In this document: positions 46,198 through 57,938 of the stretch, one piece after another
How positions within the stretch are numbered: the stretch's first letter is position 1
How the letters are laid out: the number at the start of each line of letters is the position of its first letter
Source: Paramecium octaurelia
Lineage: Eukaryota > Ciliophora > Oligohymenophorea > Peniculida > Parameciidae
Direction: 5' to 3'
Assembly (NCBI GenBank): GCA_905182995.1
Contig: CAJJDP010000117.1
Coordinates: 71,589-135,588, forward strand
DNA length: 64,000 nucleotides
Made by a program: the position numbers and the translations under genes
The notes under the pieces: generated by a model
What the model saw: only the letters and a program-made list of their open reading frames with translations
Database searches by the model: none
Told to the model about the DNA's origin: nothing

Positions 46198-47686
46198 AAT
46201 TAGAAAAGAGTGTTCTTTGCGATTGGGTTGAAAATAGATTCTTTCCTGGGGATGTCAAAGGAGATGAGGCATTACTTAACGACTAGCGTGTATTTTTGAA
46301 TGTGATTCTAAATTTTTATCTTCTCTGATATTATCTTGAGGCAGCAGGCAATTAATTCATGGGACAAGGGATTAGTTTTAGATTCTCAATTGTCTTAGGA
46401 GGTAGACTTTATTTGATGGCTAATTTAATGGAAGAGTTTCTCCTCTCTGATTCTAAGTTAGTAATTTTGAGTTTATGTAATCCTTTGAACACAGGATGCC
46501 AAATTGCTTAAGATGAATTGATTCGTTTCTGTGGATTAATTTCTAGCATCTACTTCAATAGATCAAGTGCATCAGGTGATGTATCAATTACAGAGAAATC
46601 GATTTAACCATGATAATTGAGAAAAATCCTTTCATCATAACTTTTGGTTGGAAAGGGGGAAATACCTCCAGATAGCATTGTATAGAAGATGACACCTAAG
46701 CTGTAGACGTCAACCTTGAAATCGTAACTTTTGTCCTATAGAATTTCTGGAGCCACGTAACCGGGAGTGCCACAACGAGTAAATAAATATTTGACATCTC
46801 TCCTAAAGAAATCTGCAAGACTAAAATCAGTGATATACACATTGTACGGTGCCAAAGGGTTCTTCACTAAGATGTTTTCTGGTTTTAGATTTCTATGTAG
46901 AACATTCTGCTCATGAATGTAACTGATTGAGTTGAGCAATCGGAACATTATCTTAACAGCCGATTATTCAGGTATCTGATACTTCTTTATCAAATCTGTT
47001 AGAGTGCCACCTTCAAATGAATCGTATACTATGAGGAATTCTTATTCATTTTCAAAGACTTCTATCAAATTTACCACTCCAGGATGATTCATCAATCTAA
47101 AGATTTGAATCTCCTTTTTGATTGCATCAATATCGGATTATTTTGTTAATATTTATTTCTCATATACTTTCACAGTATAATTTGTTTATTCGAAGATATT
47201 AATTGCATCGTATACCTAATTTATTATTATAAATTGATACCTTGTATGTTGATCCTCTGTTGAGCAAATTCAACAACTCATACTTATTGCTGAATTCATT
47301 TTGATAACAATACTTTTTTAGTGATTCAAACCAATCGAGAATTTGAGACCCAAATATCAGAAACTTAAAGCTTGACTTAGTAAAGGATAGTCCATGGCCA
47401 ATATGACTGTTTTCGACTATCGATATGATGCAATCTGTTATATCTACTATCATATATCCAGTCTATAATCAAATATCCCTCATACTTGATTCTTCTTCTT
47501 CTTAAAGATTAGGCTCTTCATCTTAGCTATCTCTATAACTTTGAACGTTTTCTTCTTTTCAGAATACACATTGAATTTATCGAACCCGATGTTCGGAGGT
47601 AAGTTTGTTATGTTTTTAAATTACCAAAAGGAACTCACCTTTCTATCAATTTTTGTTGGATCAAAATCTTTCTAAGGAGATTTCAT
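46190..47686 (-). CDS. Kinase-fold protein with HRN/DFS catalytic motifs (probable pseudokinase), 482 aa
   Basis: A PH-like N-terminus (FGSQILDWFESLKKYCYQNE) is followed by a kinase fold. The beta-3 Lys is present (NYTVKVYEKQ), the glycine loop is poor (LLNRGSTYKVYDA), the catalytic loop reads HRNLKPENILV with Asn for the proton-accepting Asp, and the metal-binding motif is DFS instead of DFG. The APEIL and DVYSLGV motifs remain. Loss of the catalytic Asp argues against ordinary phosphotransfer; a regulatory role beside its paralogue at 44040-45546 is plausible. Introns of 23 and 25 nt give exactly 483 codons including stop. Confidence 0.85.
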
Positions 47687-47719
47687 TTTATAAAATATAC
47701 TAATTAACAATTATAAACT

Positions 47720-48080
47720 CCATTAGGGATGCTATTTGCAATCAAAATCTAGAGGAAATATTCAATTTTCTAATATTTTATTAAATCTTAAAGATAGCGA
47801 TTTGTTCACAACAGGACTTTGCTTTGAGTTATTAGAATCTACTTTTATTCATTCAAAATAGGATTTATTCTGTGTCATTACATTGATTGATAATCAATTA
47901 CAAACATCAGAAAAAGATTAATGTAAGTTTATACGTATCTAATTTGTAATACCAATTGAAATCATTTGAGAGTAAAGTAAATACTAGATTCTAAATTATA
48001 AAATCGAGTAATGTTTAATTTTCCATTTTTAGAGGATAACTCTTAATAAGAATAGATAAAATAGATATAGAATAAATTGA
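47720..48080 (+). CDS. Possible gene fragment, unrecognised
   Basis: A plus frame reads RGNIQFSNILLNLKDSDLFT and TGLCFELLESTFIHSKQDLF, convincing coding composition, but no start ATG is seen before it and the downstream exon is unclear. It sits between the divergent kinase start (47686) and the plus-strand kinase at 48251. Confidence 0.35.
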
Positions 48081-48250
48081 ACAATTTTGAAAATTCAAAT
48101 TGTAATTTAAGTAGCCTATACATTTACATCAATTTATTCGTAACAAACAGTTAGTTCATAGTTGAAATTGTTTAATAGGTATTTATATATATCCATTTAT
48201 ATTTGTAATTTGAATCATAACTATAAATATAGAAATTAATTATAAAAATT

Positions 48251-50002
48251 ATGAATAATCAATAGAGAATAAAAGTGAGTATTTACAGCTATAATCCAAA
48301 TGACTTGATTGGATCAGGATACAGAAGTCAAGTCTTCAAAGGACAGAATGATATCAATAAAGAGGTCGTTGCAATAAAAGTATGGAAATGCTTCAAATCA
48401 AGGTTTGTGATCATTCAAAAATACAACATGAAATTGAGAAACAGTTATTACAATAAGAAATCACTGCTTTATAAGTATTAGATTCTATCAACATTGTTAA
48501 AATGCATTTCTACTCTCAAAATACCAATTTCACTTTTATCATAACTGAATACTGCAATTAGGGTATTACTTAATTTAATTGGATAAAGGTGATTTAGCGG
48601 ATCTGCTCATTAAAAGAGAGTGCATCCCTGAGAATGAGGCAATCTTAATCTTTCATCAGATTTTAAAAGGATTCAGAGACCAAATCTCTAAAGGAGTCAT
48701 TCACAGAGACCTAAAACCTTCAAATATCTTGATAAACAAAGGCATTTATAAGATTGCAGATTACGGCTTTTCAAAAATGGTTTATTCAAAAAAAGAGAAA
48801 GTCTAATATAATGTGGGCACAACTCTATATATGCCTCCTAAAGCTTTGACTGAAAACAAATACTCAGAAAAGAGTGATGTCTGGAGTTTGGGAGTGATGT
48901 TCTATTAAATACTTAATGGTAACGTCTTCTTTATTTTCTTAGGAAAGGTACCTTGGTAGGCAGGGACAGAACAAGAATTCATCAAAGTAATCACAACAAC
49001 TCCTATTCATTTCTCGAAAAGCATCAATATTTCATCTGCAGCAAAGGACCTCATTGATAAATGCTTATAATTAGAGGAGAACAAGAGATACAATTGCAAT
49101 CAATTATTAGAACATGAGATATTTAATTAATTGCAAGTTAGACCTTCAAGAAAGTCCATTTAATTGCTAGTCAATAATTATCAAATTGGAGATTTAGAAA
49201 AAAGAGCAAAAACTAGCTATTCTCAATAACGATCGAATCTTTCTGTCCAAAGCTGTAGGAATTCAAAAGGAATTAGATAAGAATTCATAAATTATGGAGA
49301 TGCTGTCAGCAATATACTAAATTTACTTAAATTGATTTTAAGGATAGCTAAAATTGTTGATCACTTTGATTTCTTTATTGAAGGAGGATTGAAAGAAAAA
49401 TTATTGTATTTTATCATTAAACATGCCATATTCAAATCTAAACAACTTATAACTATTTTAAATCAGAATCATTCTACTATAGACTAATCTAAGAAAGATG
49501 AATTCATAAATTAAAGTACTTTTATGCATGATACATTTAGAACTTCATTCCAAAAATTAGTAAGTATTTTCATTTTATCATTTAGTGGGACTCCATACAT
49601 AGAAATGAGACTTTATGTAATGAAATACTTAAAGATAAGAAATTTACAGCCGTATTTGACTAAAGTGAATTAGAAGTTCATAGTCATTACATATTAATGC
49701 TTCCTTTATTAAGAAATTCTATTATTTTGCTATAGAATCAATTGAACTTAAAATTGAATAATGTGAGAGAGCATGATTAATTAGATGGAGCAGAAGAAGG
49801 GGGCATACTGGTTTTAAAATATTTGGTATTATACTTAGAAATATGTATGTATATAGTCCAACATTTTAAAACTTCAATATTCTATTTGAATCAATTCAAT
49901 CTAAAATTAGTAGTTGAAGAAAAGCCTACAAATTTGACAAAGAAATAATTCCTGTAAATATGCTAAAGAATTAATTCTTTGAAGCTCATTTACGTTGATT
50001 GA
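48251..50002 (+). CDS. Ser/Thr protein kinase, ULK/ATG1-like, 550 aa
   Basis: N-terminal kinase domain: glycine loop LIGSGYRSQVFKG, beta-3 Lys in VVAIKV, HRDLKPSNILI, the metal site as DYG (ADYGFSK), a GTTLYMPP activation segment, SDVWSLGVMFYQ, and VPWQAGTEQEFIK. The compact activation loop and the MPP/PW pattern resemble ULK/ATG1 or related autophagy kinases, but general CaMK-like kinases are possible. A helical C-terminal region of about 250 residues follows with no recognised domain. Introns of 23, 26, 24 and 26 nt give exactly 551 codons including stop. Confidence 0.85.
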
Positions 50003-50179
50003 TATTTATATTATTTCACTATATATTGTTATTTAATAAAATGATTGCAAATTATACTCAAGGATCTTTATAAATCATCCATCTACTATGTTAATTTTCA
50101 ATTTTTGCGTATATCTATTTAAAATCTAATTCCAATTAATAAGATTAACTAACATTCTACTATGTAAATATTTAATTTT

Positions 50180-50599
50180 ATGCAATAAAACATTAAGGAA
50201 ATTATTGCTCGATTAAATGATCAAAGAAAGACAATGTCAATTCGTCGCAGAACTCTCAACAATGAAAACTCTTAGGCAATCTAAAGTGGAGATGTCAAAC
50301 GGAAATTATCTACTCTTGATCCTCCAACTATGAGTTTGCAAAACTTAGAAATAGATTTGATGGCATAAGGGAGAAACAAAGAATTTAAGAAAATTGGCAA
50401 AAAAAGATATTAATTTCAAAATAATCAACGTCTAATGATGTTATATAATAAAAAGACCACATACGTTGAAACTCATCAATCTATTCTACCATTGATTGAC
50501 TTTTCTTAATTTAATAATGATCCTCTACCAATAGTATATCCAAAACATGACAAAATGGTTAAGTTTAAGAAGATAAATTCAAGAGTAATTGAATCGTGA
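50180..50599 (+). CDS. Basic hypothetical protein, 139 aa
   Basis: Intronless frame of 140 codons: MQQNIKEIIARLNDQRKTMS at the start, KKIGKKRYQFQNNQRLMMLY in the middle and MVKFKKINSRVIES at the end. Lys/Arg-rich with some TAA/TAG glutamines. No motif recognised. Confidence 0.6.
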
Positions 50600-51402
50600 T
50601 GCTGAATTTTATTGTTTTAAATAGAAAAATAAATTGTAGTTCTTAAACCTATTAGTTTTCTCTCCTGCATATTAGGGGAATATTCGACTCTAAATATGCA
50701 TCTGTCTTTGGACAACTCATGTCCAATATTTTGATAATATCTTGAAATTAAATAAAATTTATAAGTCTCAAAATAGTTTAGATATTATATCATATTTTAT
50801 AATATATAGTAATAAAAATTATTTTAAGAAAAATATAATAAGTAGTTTATTATTTCAGAGAAATCAAGTCAATTTTATTGGGAGTCAAACATAATTACCA
50901 AGTCGGCAAATATTCTTCAAGAAATCTAGAAGTGCCTTTTAATATACAGTGCTATTAGTAATTATTATTTTTTGTATTTTCATATAAAAAATCAATATTA
51001 TAAGTAGATAATTACAGGAATATCTTCTTATTAGATATTACTTCAAATTACATAACTATGAGTATATGAGGCTTAAATTTGAATTACTATCAATTTTGAT
51101 TTATTTATTTTTAAATTATAAATGTGCTACAGAGAAGTTTTAACTTGGGTCAAACAACTTGTTATCCAACTAGTCTAACAAAAAATAAGTAATTCTAAGA
51201 CAGCCAATATGGCTGCTGGGTTTATTACTTTATAAATAATATATATAATGAAATATGCAGTCCTACTATAAAACCATTCTCTTACAATGATATAATTCTT
51301 ACATACTACTTAATTTTATTCAAATCTTATCCTGTTTTGAAATCATAACTAATTCAATTTTATTAATTGAGGTAAAACAATATTTATAAATTCATTTTGT
51401 TT
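50600..51402. other. Long intergenic region with a GC-richer island
   Basis: About 800 bp without a supported gene. Around 51125-51230 the sequence is less AT-rich and contains a short perfect hairpin (AGCC-AATAT-GGCT near 51208-51220), which might mark a small non-coding RNA; no known RNA family is recognisable. Confidence 0.35.
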
Positions 51403-51896
51403 ATGAATTAAGTGATGAGTTAAATATTACAAAAGGAGTTTAATGAGTGCAAGGAAATCTCTGATGGTATAATAGATTTAAAGATGCTGAATGTGAATAG
51501 CTGGTAGATTGTTATAAAGGGTCCTAAATTGAGCCCTTATGAAAAAGGGCAATTTTTCATACTTGTGGAATTTCCAAAAGAATATCCAAACATTCCCCCA
51601 AAATTTCGCATATTGAATAAAATATACCATATGAATGTGAATCAATTAGGTTGTATTGCTCTAAATACTTTGAAGAAGGAATGGTCTGAAAGCATTGGTG
51701 TAAAGAAAAGTAAATGAATATTTAAAACCTTTGAGTGCTATTAGAGATTTTGAGTCTTTTTTAAAAGCCTAATCCCTAAAATCCGCTCAACCTAAAATTA
51801 GCCTAGTAATATTAGGAGAATTGCTCAGAGTATTATGAAACGGCGTAGTATTGGACTTAATAATTTGCAACTTTTATTGATATTAAAATTGATTGA
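51403..51896 (+). CDS. E2-fold (UBC) protein without the active-site Cys
   Basis: 155 residues with the full ubiquitin-conjugating fold: LQKEFNECKEIS helix 1, WQIVIKGPKLSPYEKGQFFI, LVEFPKEYPNIPPKFRILNK, then KIYHMNVNQLGCIALNTLKK, and the C-terminal LFQKPNPQNPLNLKLAQQYQ helix region. In active E2s the block reads HPN...G-x-I-C-L; here HPN is HMN and the Cys is Ala (LGCIAL), with a Cys two residues earlier. It therefore resembles an inactive E2 variant (UEV-like). A 26-nt intron (GTA...GAG) near 51710 gives exactly 156 codons including stop. Two in-frame ATGs (51403 and 51415) are possible starts. Confidence 0.82.
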
Positions 51897-52084
51897 TAAA
51901 TAATTAAATCATGGATTACATATTCTTATTGTGAGTAGAAAGGAAGGAGTAATTAGTGATCTTGCAGAAGGCTTTGAATTTCGTAATTTTGAATTTTTCT
52001 CCTGGTTGATAACGATGAAAAGGTTTTATAAATAAAGAGAAAATCGGACATTTTTTATTTTTTAGTGATTATATTATTAATTAT

Positions 52085-53469
52085 ATGATAAAGAAATTCA
52101 AGAAACTATTTCAGAGTCAATCGGAGTTCCAAAACTTTTTAACTAAATCCAGTTTGTCCAGAGATAATTTTGTATTTAAACAGGAAGATGTGGAAATTTT
52201 AATTCCATTTCTAACTGATGAATAAAATATCACAGATTTCTTCAAGGTTTACTAAGATGGAAATTTGCAAATATATACAGTGAAAATGAAGATGTTAATC
52301 ACAATCCATTAAGTGTTGAACATTAGTGAGGAATTTGCCCAACACTTCTCAAAGATTAATTTTGCATATTTCAATAAGTAATGTAGCTAGTAAAGTAGAC
52401 CGATATCCAAGCCTTAAACCTTTGTTTTTAAGCAAATACCAAATGAGGTGTGGCTACTCGATAATATACAGATTCCGTTCCTGCAATACCTATAGAAGTT
52501 AGCATTGAATGTCCAAGAAATAAAGGCCTATAGAAATAATAATCCCAGAAAGTAAATGCTGCAATCGAAGTAAGAGTCCGAAATCAATAGAAGTCTGGTG
52601 ATAGAGTGTTTCAAATTGGAGAATCTGGTCAATCAAGGCTTGTCTCTTGTACCTCAACTAAAGACTGCATTATCTAATTTCCCCCATGACTTTCTTCTCA
52701 AAAAACTAGCGTGTAATCTTTATAGTGAATTGAGACAATTTCAAAGACAATTGATAAACTCTCTTTCTGCCCTGTTAGACACCAACTCCAGAGCCTCCAA
52801 CATAGAAATATTTGAGTTCTTTAGAGAAGTAGCATTTGGTCTCTAATGTAGGTGTAAATGATAGAGAAGAAAACCATGTCTTATTACCTGTTGCATAAGT
52901 TGTTTGATCCAGCCAGGAAGTTGATGCCACCATTGCAGTTGAAAATCGATCTGAAGAGTGCGAAACATCTCGAACAATAGGCACAGCATGAACAGTAGAG
53001 GATTACTCAATAGAGGTAATTGAGGAGTCAGAGAAATTCTCGATCAAATAGCACTGATCAACAATAACCAGCATCGCAAGGGTTTATTAGTTAGAGAGAG
53101 AGACGGTTTATGATGTACAGCAGAGCCAAGAAACAGGATACAATACAGGAAGACATTGAGATGCCAACAGAAGAACAATAACCAGCATCTGATTAGAAGA
53201 AGAATGATTAGAAGATGAAGATTGTACAAGATGATGGAAATAATATACAAGAAATTAAAATTGAAAACATAGAAGAACAAAAAATTGATAATATTGAATT
53301 AATTGAATATCCAAAGCAATTTGTGGTCTCCAAAAATAATAGTTAGGTGGAACTCCAGGAGAATGGCAATGAGATAAATTATTAAATTAGTTAAAAAGAA
53401 ACCAATGATTTGGGTAAAAATTAAGAAAGTACTAGCTAAGCAGATCAAGAAGAAAATTAAGACATTTGA
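52085..53469 (+). CDS. ANTH-domain (AP180/CALM-like) endocytic adaptor, 455 aa
   Basis: The N-terminal ~270 residues match the ANTH helical solenoid: YTVKMKMLITIHQVLNISEE, QIPFLQYLQKLALNVQEIKA followed by YR, and LVIECFKLENLVNQGLSLVP, corresponding to the 'K..L..H..L', 'Y..yL..+..a+r' and 'LL..l..lq.L' helices. ANTH domains bind PI(4,5)P2 and help form clathrin coats. The C-terminal half is disordered and very Gln-rich with acidic tracts, as in AP180 tails, though no clear clathrin box was seen. A 17-nt intron at 52848-52864 gives exactly 456 codons including stop. Confidence 0.75.
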
Positions 53470-53747
53470 TTTATAATCTTATTACTAAAATTCATTAATT
53501 AGTATTCTGATAAAATAATAAGCAATTCAATCCTGATATATTTCTATTATAAGATACATCCACATTATTATTATTAATATAATGCAATTAATTTGGATTC
53601 TATTTTCATTTTGTAGAAATACAATTTGAACTTCGGAAATTTACTAATTAAAGTTCACTTACTCCTTTACCTTTCTGTTCTATAATATTAAATATATAAA
53701 TATCTTAATAATTTCGATATAATTATATTAATTTCTAAATATTCATA
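53470..53747. other. Intergenic stretch
   Basis: About 280 bp of AT-rich spacer; no feature seen. Confidence 0.5.
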
Positions 53748-54509
53748 ATGAAATAATTATCGCAATCAGAAAGAAAGCACAAACCAAAATAAAAAAGTGA
53801 GCCTTCTCTCTTACCAAATATCGATATTCTTAAGGAGAATGTTAAATCGAGTTTTGCACTGGGACATTTACGAGGCCTCTTGAAATACAATAAAGTTAAA
53901 GATGTGCCAAAAACAGAAATCTAAGTGAAACGAGATCAGACATTTGGAGTGGCCAATAAGCAATCCAAGAATAAAAGATTAACCTTTCTTAAATTCGGTT
54001 TCAGAACACATGAAAAGAAGAATAATTACTATTTATAACCTTTAATCAAAAAAGTGAGAGATGTTTTTGGAGATGCTGCAATTGATGGATCAATGGGAGT
54101 AGTAGATTTATGGAGTGATCGCAATGTCAACCGTTTAATGGATGCCATCTAAATGACTAGAGACAATTTAATTGTACGTAAACTAGGCAAAGAATTAAAT
54201 GAGGCTGATCATTTCATTCTTAATCGTAATGAAGAAAAGAAAATTAGAGATAGAGTATTTATGGAATCACTCAAATTACAATTCTAAGAAACTGATACTT
54301 TCTCATTAAAATTTCTATTGTCTGAAAAAGACAAAAAAATTGTACAAAGAGTCGCATAACCTACTATCTCGAGTAATCTGAGACACACTAATCCTAATCT
54401 AAATATATAGAGCATTGTCGAAAATATAGATTAACTACATCAAGAGAACTTGGAGATATACACAAATCTATACAAAGAAATAAAATAAATTCAAAAAAAT
54501 ATTAAGTGA
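53748..54509 (+). CDS. Basic hypothetical protein, 253 aa
   Basis: Intronless frame of 254 codons. Starts MKQLSQSERKHKPKQKSEPS; has a basic central part (NKQSKNKRLTFLKFGFRTHE), a mixed helical region (GSMGVVDLWSDRNVNRLMDA) and a C-terminal coiled coil (ENLEIYTNLYKEIKQIQKNI). No family recognised. Confidence 0.65.
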
Positions 54510-55169
54510 TTTAATAAAATCTTTTATCATCTCTTCTTTTAAGAATTAATGAGCTTTCTATAATTGTACATAAATTATAATTATATTTAAGTATACGTTT
54601 CAAAAAATTGAAAAATCCATTATCAATATAAGTATATAATGCAATTGAAATGGATTCTCTGACAATTTATCTTATCCATTAAGGAATTATTGAGTTTCAT
54701 CAGATGATTTAAACTGAATAACAACTACAAAAAATAAGAATTAAAGTTTGTTAAGTTTTAAATTTAGAAGATGCTAAACTTGATTGTAGCCTTACATTAT
54801 AATGATAAAAAAGTATCTTATATTTTATGTGTATATAATTTTTTAATTATTCTTCAATTATAGATTTATCAAATAATGATGAACTGAACAGCATCAAGTC
54901 CAGGCTTAAGTATTCAAACAAATAATGTCATATTCGAAACCTTTATATTGATTTATTTCGTCATTTTATTCTAACTATAAATTTAAATTTAACCCTGAGT
55001 ATGAAAACTAGACATTGTAAACTAACATCACATATGATTCCTCTAAGATTACGGAAAATAGTTAAAATAGCATAATTTTTTAAATGAAGTTTATATTCGT
55101 AGAGATGAAAATAGTTATTGATAAAATTAATGGGAAATAATTAAATTCATAAAATTATTCATTTTATTT
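54510..55169 (+). other. Unresolved stretch with small candidate frames
   Basis: A frame at 54650 (MDSLTIYLIHQGIIEFHQMI) and others at 54880-55140 (DLSNNDELNSIKSRLKYSNK; NPEYENQTLQTNITYDSSKI) look like pieces of a small plus-strand gene with introns, but I could not join them into one model. Unrecognised. Confidence 0.3.
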
Positions 55170-56046
55170 ATGGAGGAATATCTACAAGGGTTTGTGAGCA
55201 CATCGATAGTAAAAACACTTTTAGCTCCATTGGAGAGGTATAAACTCATCAGACAGACCTAAGATATTCTTACTTTGAGTTCCAAAGAGAAGATGACTAA
55301 TTTTTATTAATTTCTTAAGAAAACAATTTAAAATGAAGGACCAAAAGGATTATTCAGATCAAATTTAACAGCAATTTACATGTGGATACCTTAGGTGTAT
55401 GCACAATATGTTTTCTATCAAAATATCAAATAAGCCACTTATGACAAAGATGTATATAAATAAATTGAATTTCAAGCTTTTGTCAATGGGACTTTGTGCA
55501 ACACTTTGCGGCATTACTACCTCTATATTCTCATACCCTTTTGATACGATTAGAGTGAGATAGGCAACTGAAATTTAGATTCCAGGTTAGAAAAGAATGT
55601 ATGTGGGTTTCGAAGAGACTCGATTTAATATCAAAATAGAGAGTGGATTTTTCAAGGGTCTATATTCAGGATTTACAGTTGGATGTTTATAGACATTGTT
55701 ATTTGCATATGGCATAGTGGGTTTGAATTATGTTTTAGACGGCACAACACCTTATAATCAATAATTAGCTTACTTGGGATCATATGCATTAATATATCCG
55801 ATTGATAGTGTGAGACGTCGTTTGCAGGTGAAATCTATTTTGTTTTAGTAAGAAGCATCAAAAAAATAGAATTTGTGGGATAAATTGAAATTTAATATGA
55901 AGGAATGGAATTTCAGTTGGGGTTATGGAGGATTCTTGGCCCACAATGTAAGAGGAATAGCGATGCTGTTAATATTGGAATAAGTAAACTTCGAATCGCT
56001 TTATAAGGAGACTTACAACCAATTAAATCAAGCTTTAAAATATTGA
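55170..56046 (+). CDS. Mitochondrial carrier family protein, 283 aa
   Basis: Three ~100-residue repeats, each with the carrier signature P-x-[D/E]-x-x-[K/R]: APLERYKLIRQ, YPFDTIRVRQ and YPIDSVRRRLQ, with paired helices including TLCGITTSIFSYPFDTI and NVRGIAMLLILEQ. Six transmembrane helices in the inner mitochondrial membrane are expected. APLER resembles the first repeat of ADP/ATP carriers, but the RRRMMM signature of those is absent (RRRLQV), so the substrate is open. One 25-nt intron (ending AAG) near 55450 gives exactly 284 codons including stop. Confidence 0.88.
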
Positions 56047-56078
56047 GTATTATAATTTTATCTAAAATACAATAATAT

Positions 56079-56279
56079 ATGTATTTGTTTGGGTGTAAGA
56101 TTAATGTGATTAGCCAAAATGGCCATATCTGTTATGCATACAAAAATTGTAATGCGCAGATATACAACCTAGTACAATGGATGAAAGAATTTTGAAAACA
56201 TGGATTAACGTGATATTTTTACGACCTTCTGATGAGGAAGTTCCATTAAGATTATAGTTCTAACACAGTTGAAAAATGA
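56079..56279 (+). pseudogene. Short frame with in-frame TGA codons
   Basis: ATG 56079-56081 opens MYLFGCKINVISQNGHICYA and YKNCNAQIYNLVQWMKEF, then TGA at 56193-56195. In the same frame KHGLT, a second TGA, then YFYDLLMRKFHQDYSSNTVE continue to TGA 56277-56279. The second TGA can fall in a 27-nt GTG...GAG intron, the first cannot. It may be a 38-residue gene, a relic, or chance. Confidence 0.25.
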
Positions 56280-56570
56280 TATGAGTAAATGCAAAATTAT
56301 ATCGTAAAACCAAACAGGTCTATCTAATGTTAGAATTATTAGTGTTACTGTAATTTGTGTCAATTCATTAATTTTTATTAATAAAATGTAGATAAATATT
56401 CAAAAGATAGAATTCCAAAAAGAGCGGAGAGTGTTATTATCCAAAAATTATATTAAGATTAAATATTAATTTTGAACTCAATTTTTATTAGTAATAATTA
56501 ATGTGAATGTTACACAGATAAATGTGATTATTTTAACTTAATATTATATTTAAATGATATGAGGAACTAT
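56280..56570. other. Intergenic stretch
   Basis: AT-rich spacer before the 3' end of the SQOR gene; nothing further supported. Confidence 0.5.
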
Positions 56571-57938
56571 TCAAACTCCTTTGAATAATCTAATTCCATC
56601 TCTGCCTCCCCAAAGACCTCTAACCATCAATTGCCAATATGCAAATGGGAAGAAATGTTTCTTCAGCAAATACATGACTTTACTATCTGAGGATTAAAAG
56701 ACTGGGAATGTTTCATCTAATTGTTTGTTGTACTTGAATTCAGCAAGCAATACTTTCTTATTGGAAGTGTAGACTGGACAGGAGGTATAACCTTGAGTGT
56801 ATCATAATATGAATACCTTGATATTCAGGCAGAGGGGACTACTTAAATTTCCAAGTTCTAATGAGGTTTTTAATAAGAATAGGTGTTTGGGCCATCACAG
56901 CAGCAGCAGTTTTAGACGTTGGAAGTGAAGAGCAATCTCCCAAGGCCCAGACATTGGCATAACGTACATGTTGGAGTGTGTTGGGATGGACATGGACATA
57001 CCCATCTGAATCACCTAATCCACTTTCAGCAATGAATGCAGCTGGTTTCTTAGTAAGATACGAGATAAAAATTACTTAAGGTGGCACGATATGCAAGAAA
57101 TCATAATCAGAAGTATATTGCTGTTTAGTTTCAACATCTTCAAAGATTACTTTATGATCTTGAACTTCAACTAATCTTTTTTTGAGATGGCAATGCAATC
57201 CTTTCTCGTGTGCTAATTCTCCTAGTATTTCTGAGTATTTTGGAATGCCAAAAATAGAATCATTTGCTTTGTACACATGGTAGTCACATTTTACATTTTT
57301 GGCAGATAATCTTTCATGAGTTAAGAATACAATGTTGGATGGAATACCTTCACATTTTGAAGGTGGTTCTGAAAATATGAGTTTGCCTCCTTCGAATTCT
57401 TTGATCATTCTATCTATTTTCTGAGCGTATCTGTAATAGTAAATACTACCAACTGGTGCTTCTGGGTTGTTGAGTTACTCCAAAGCACCTGAAGAATGGA
57501 TAAATTTATATTTATACCTTTGATGGATGCAAAATCACGTTGCACTCCACTTGCCACAATCAATTAATCGTATGTGTATTTCTGTCCATCCATAGTCACT
57601 ATTGTATTCTATTCTGGATCGATTCTCACTACAGGACAATCACTCAGACATACATTTTTTGGTAGAACCTTCTCCATAGGCCTCATAGTTTTCTCCACAT
57701 TACACATACCAGCACCTTCGTTAGATCATCATAGTCTACCAACCAAGGTCCATCCTGTTTAATAGGCGTGCATCTTGTATGGCTCAAAAACACGAATCTA
57801 TTGTGGTATATAGTGGCCATCTCTCACTAATTGAGCAGAAACATTCAATCCTGCAGTTCCACCTCCTATGATTGCTACTTGACTATGAATAGCTCGAACG
57901 GTGAAAGTATACAAGGATATATGATTCAAGTTTCTCAT
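56571..57938 (-). CDS. SQOR: Sulfide:quinone oxidoreductase, mitochondrial
   Basis: FAD enzyme that oxidises H2S and passes electrons to ubiquinone. A basic N-terminus (MRNLNHISLYTFTVRAIHS, likely mitochondrial targeting) precedes the dinucleotide fold VAIIGGGTAGLN. Then QTGWTLVGGAG, LIVASGVQRDF, and the two catalytic cysteines in their conserved contexts: PPSKCEGIPSNIVFL and GYTSCPVYTSNKK. ALGDCSSLPTSKTAAAV binds FAD, and a C-terminal amphipathic end (WQLMVRGLWGGRDG) suits membrane/quinone contact. Four introns are inferred (24 nt AAG, 29 nt CAG, 27 nt AAG, 25 nt AAG), giving about 420 residues. Confidence 0.93.
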
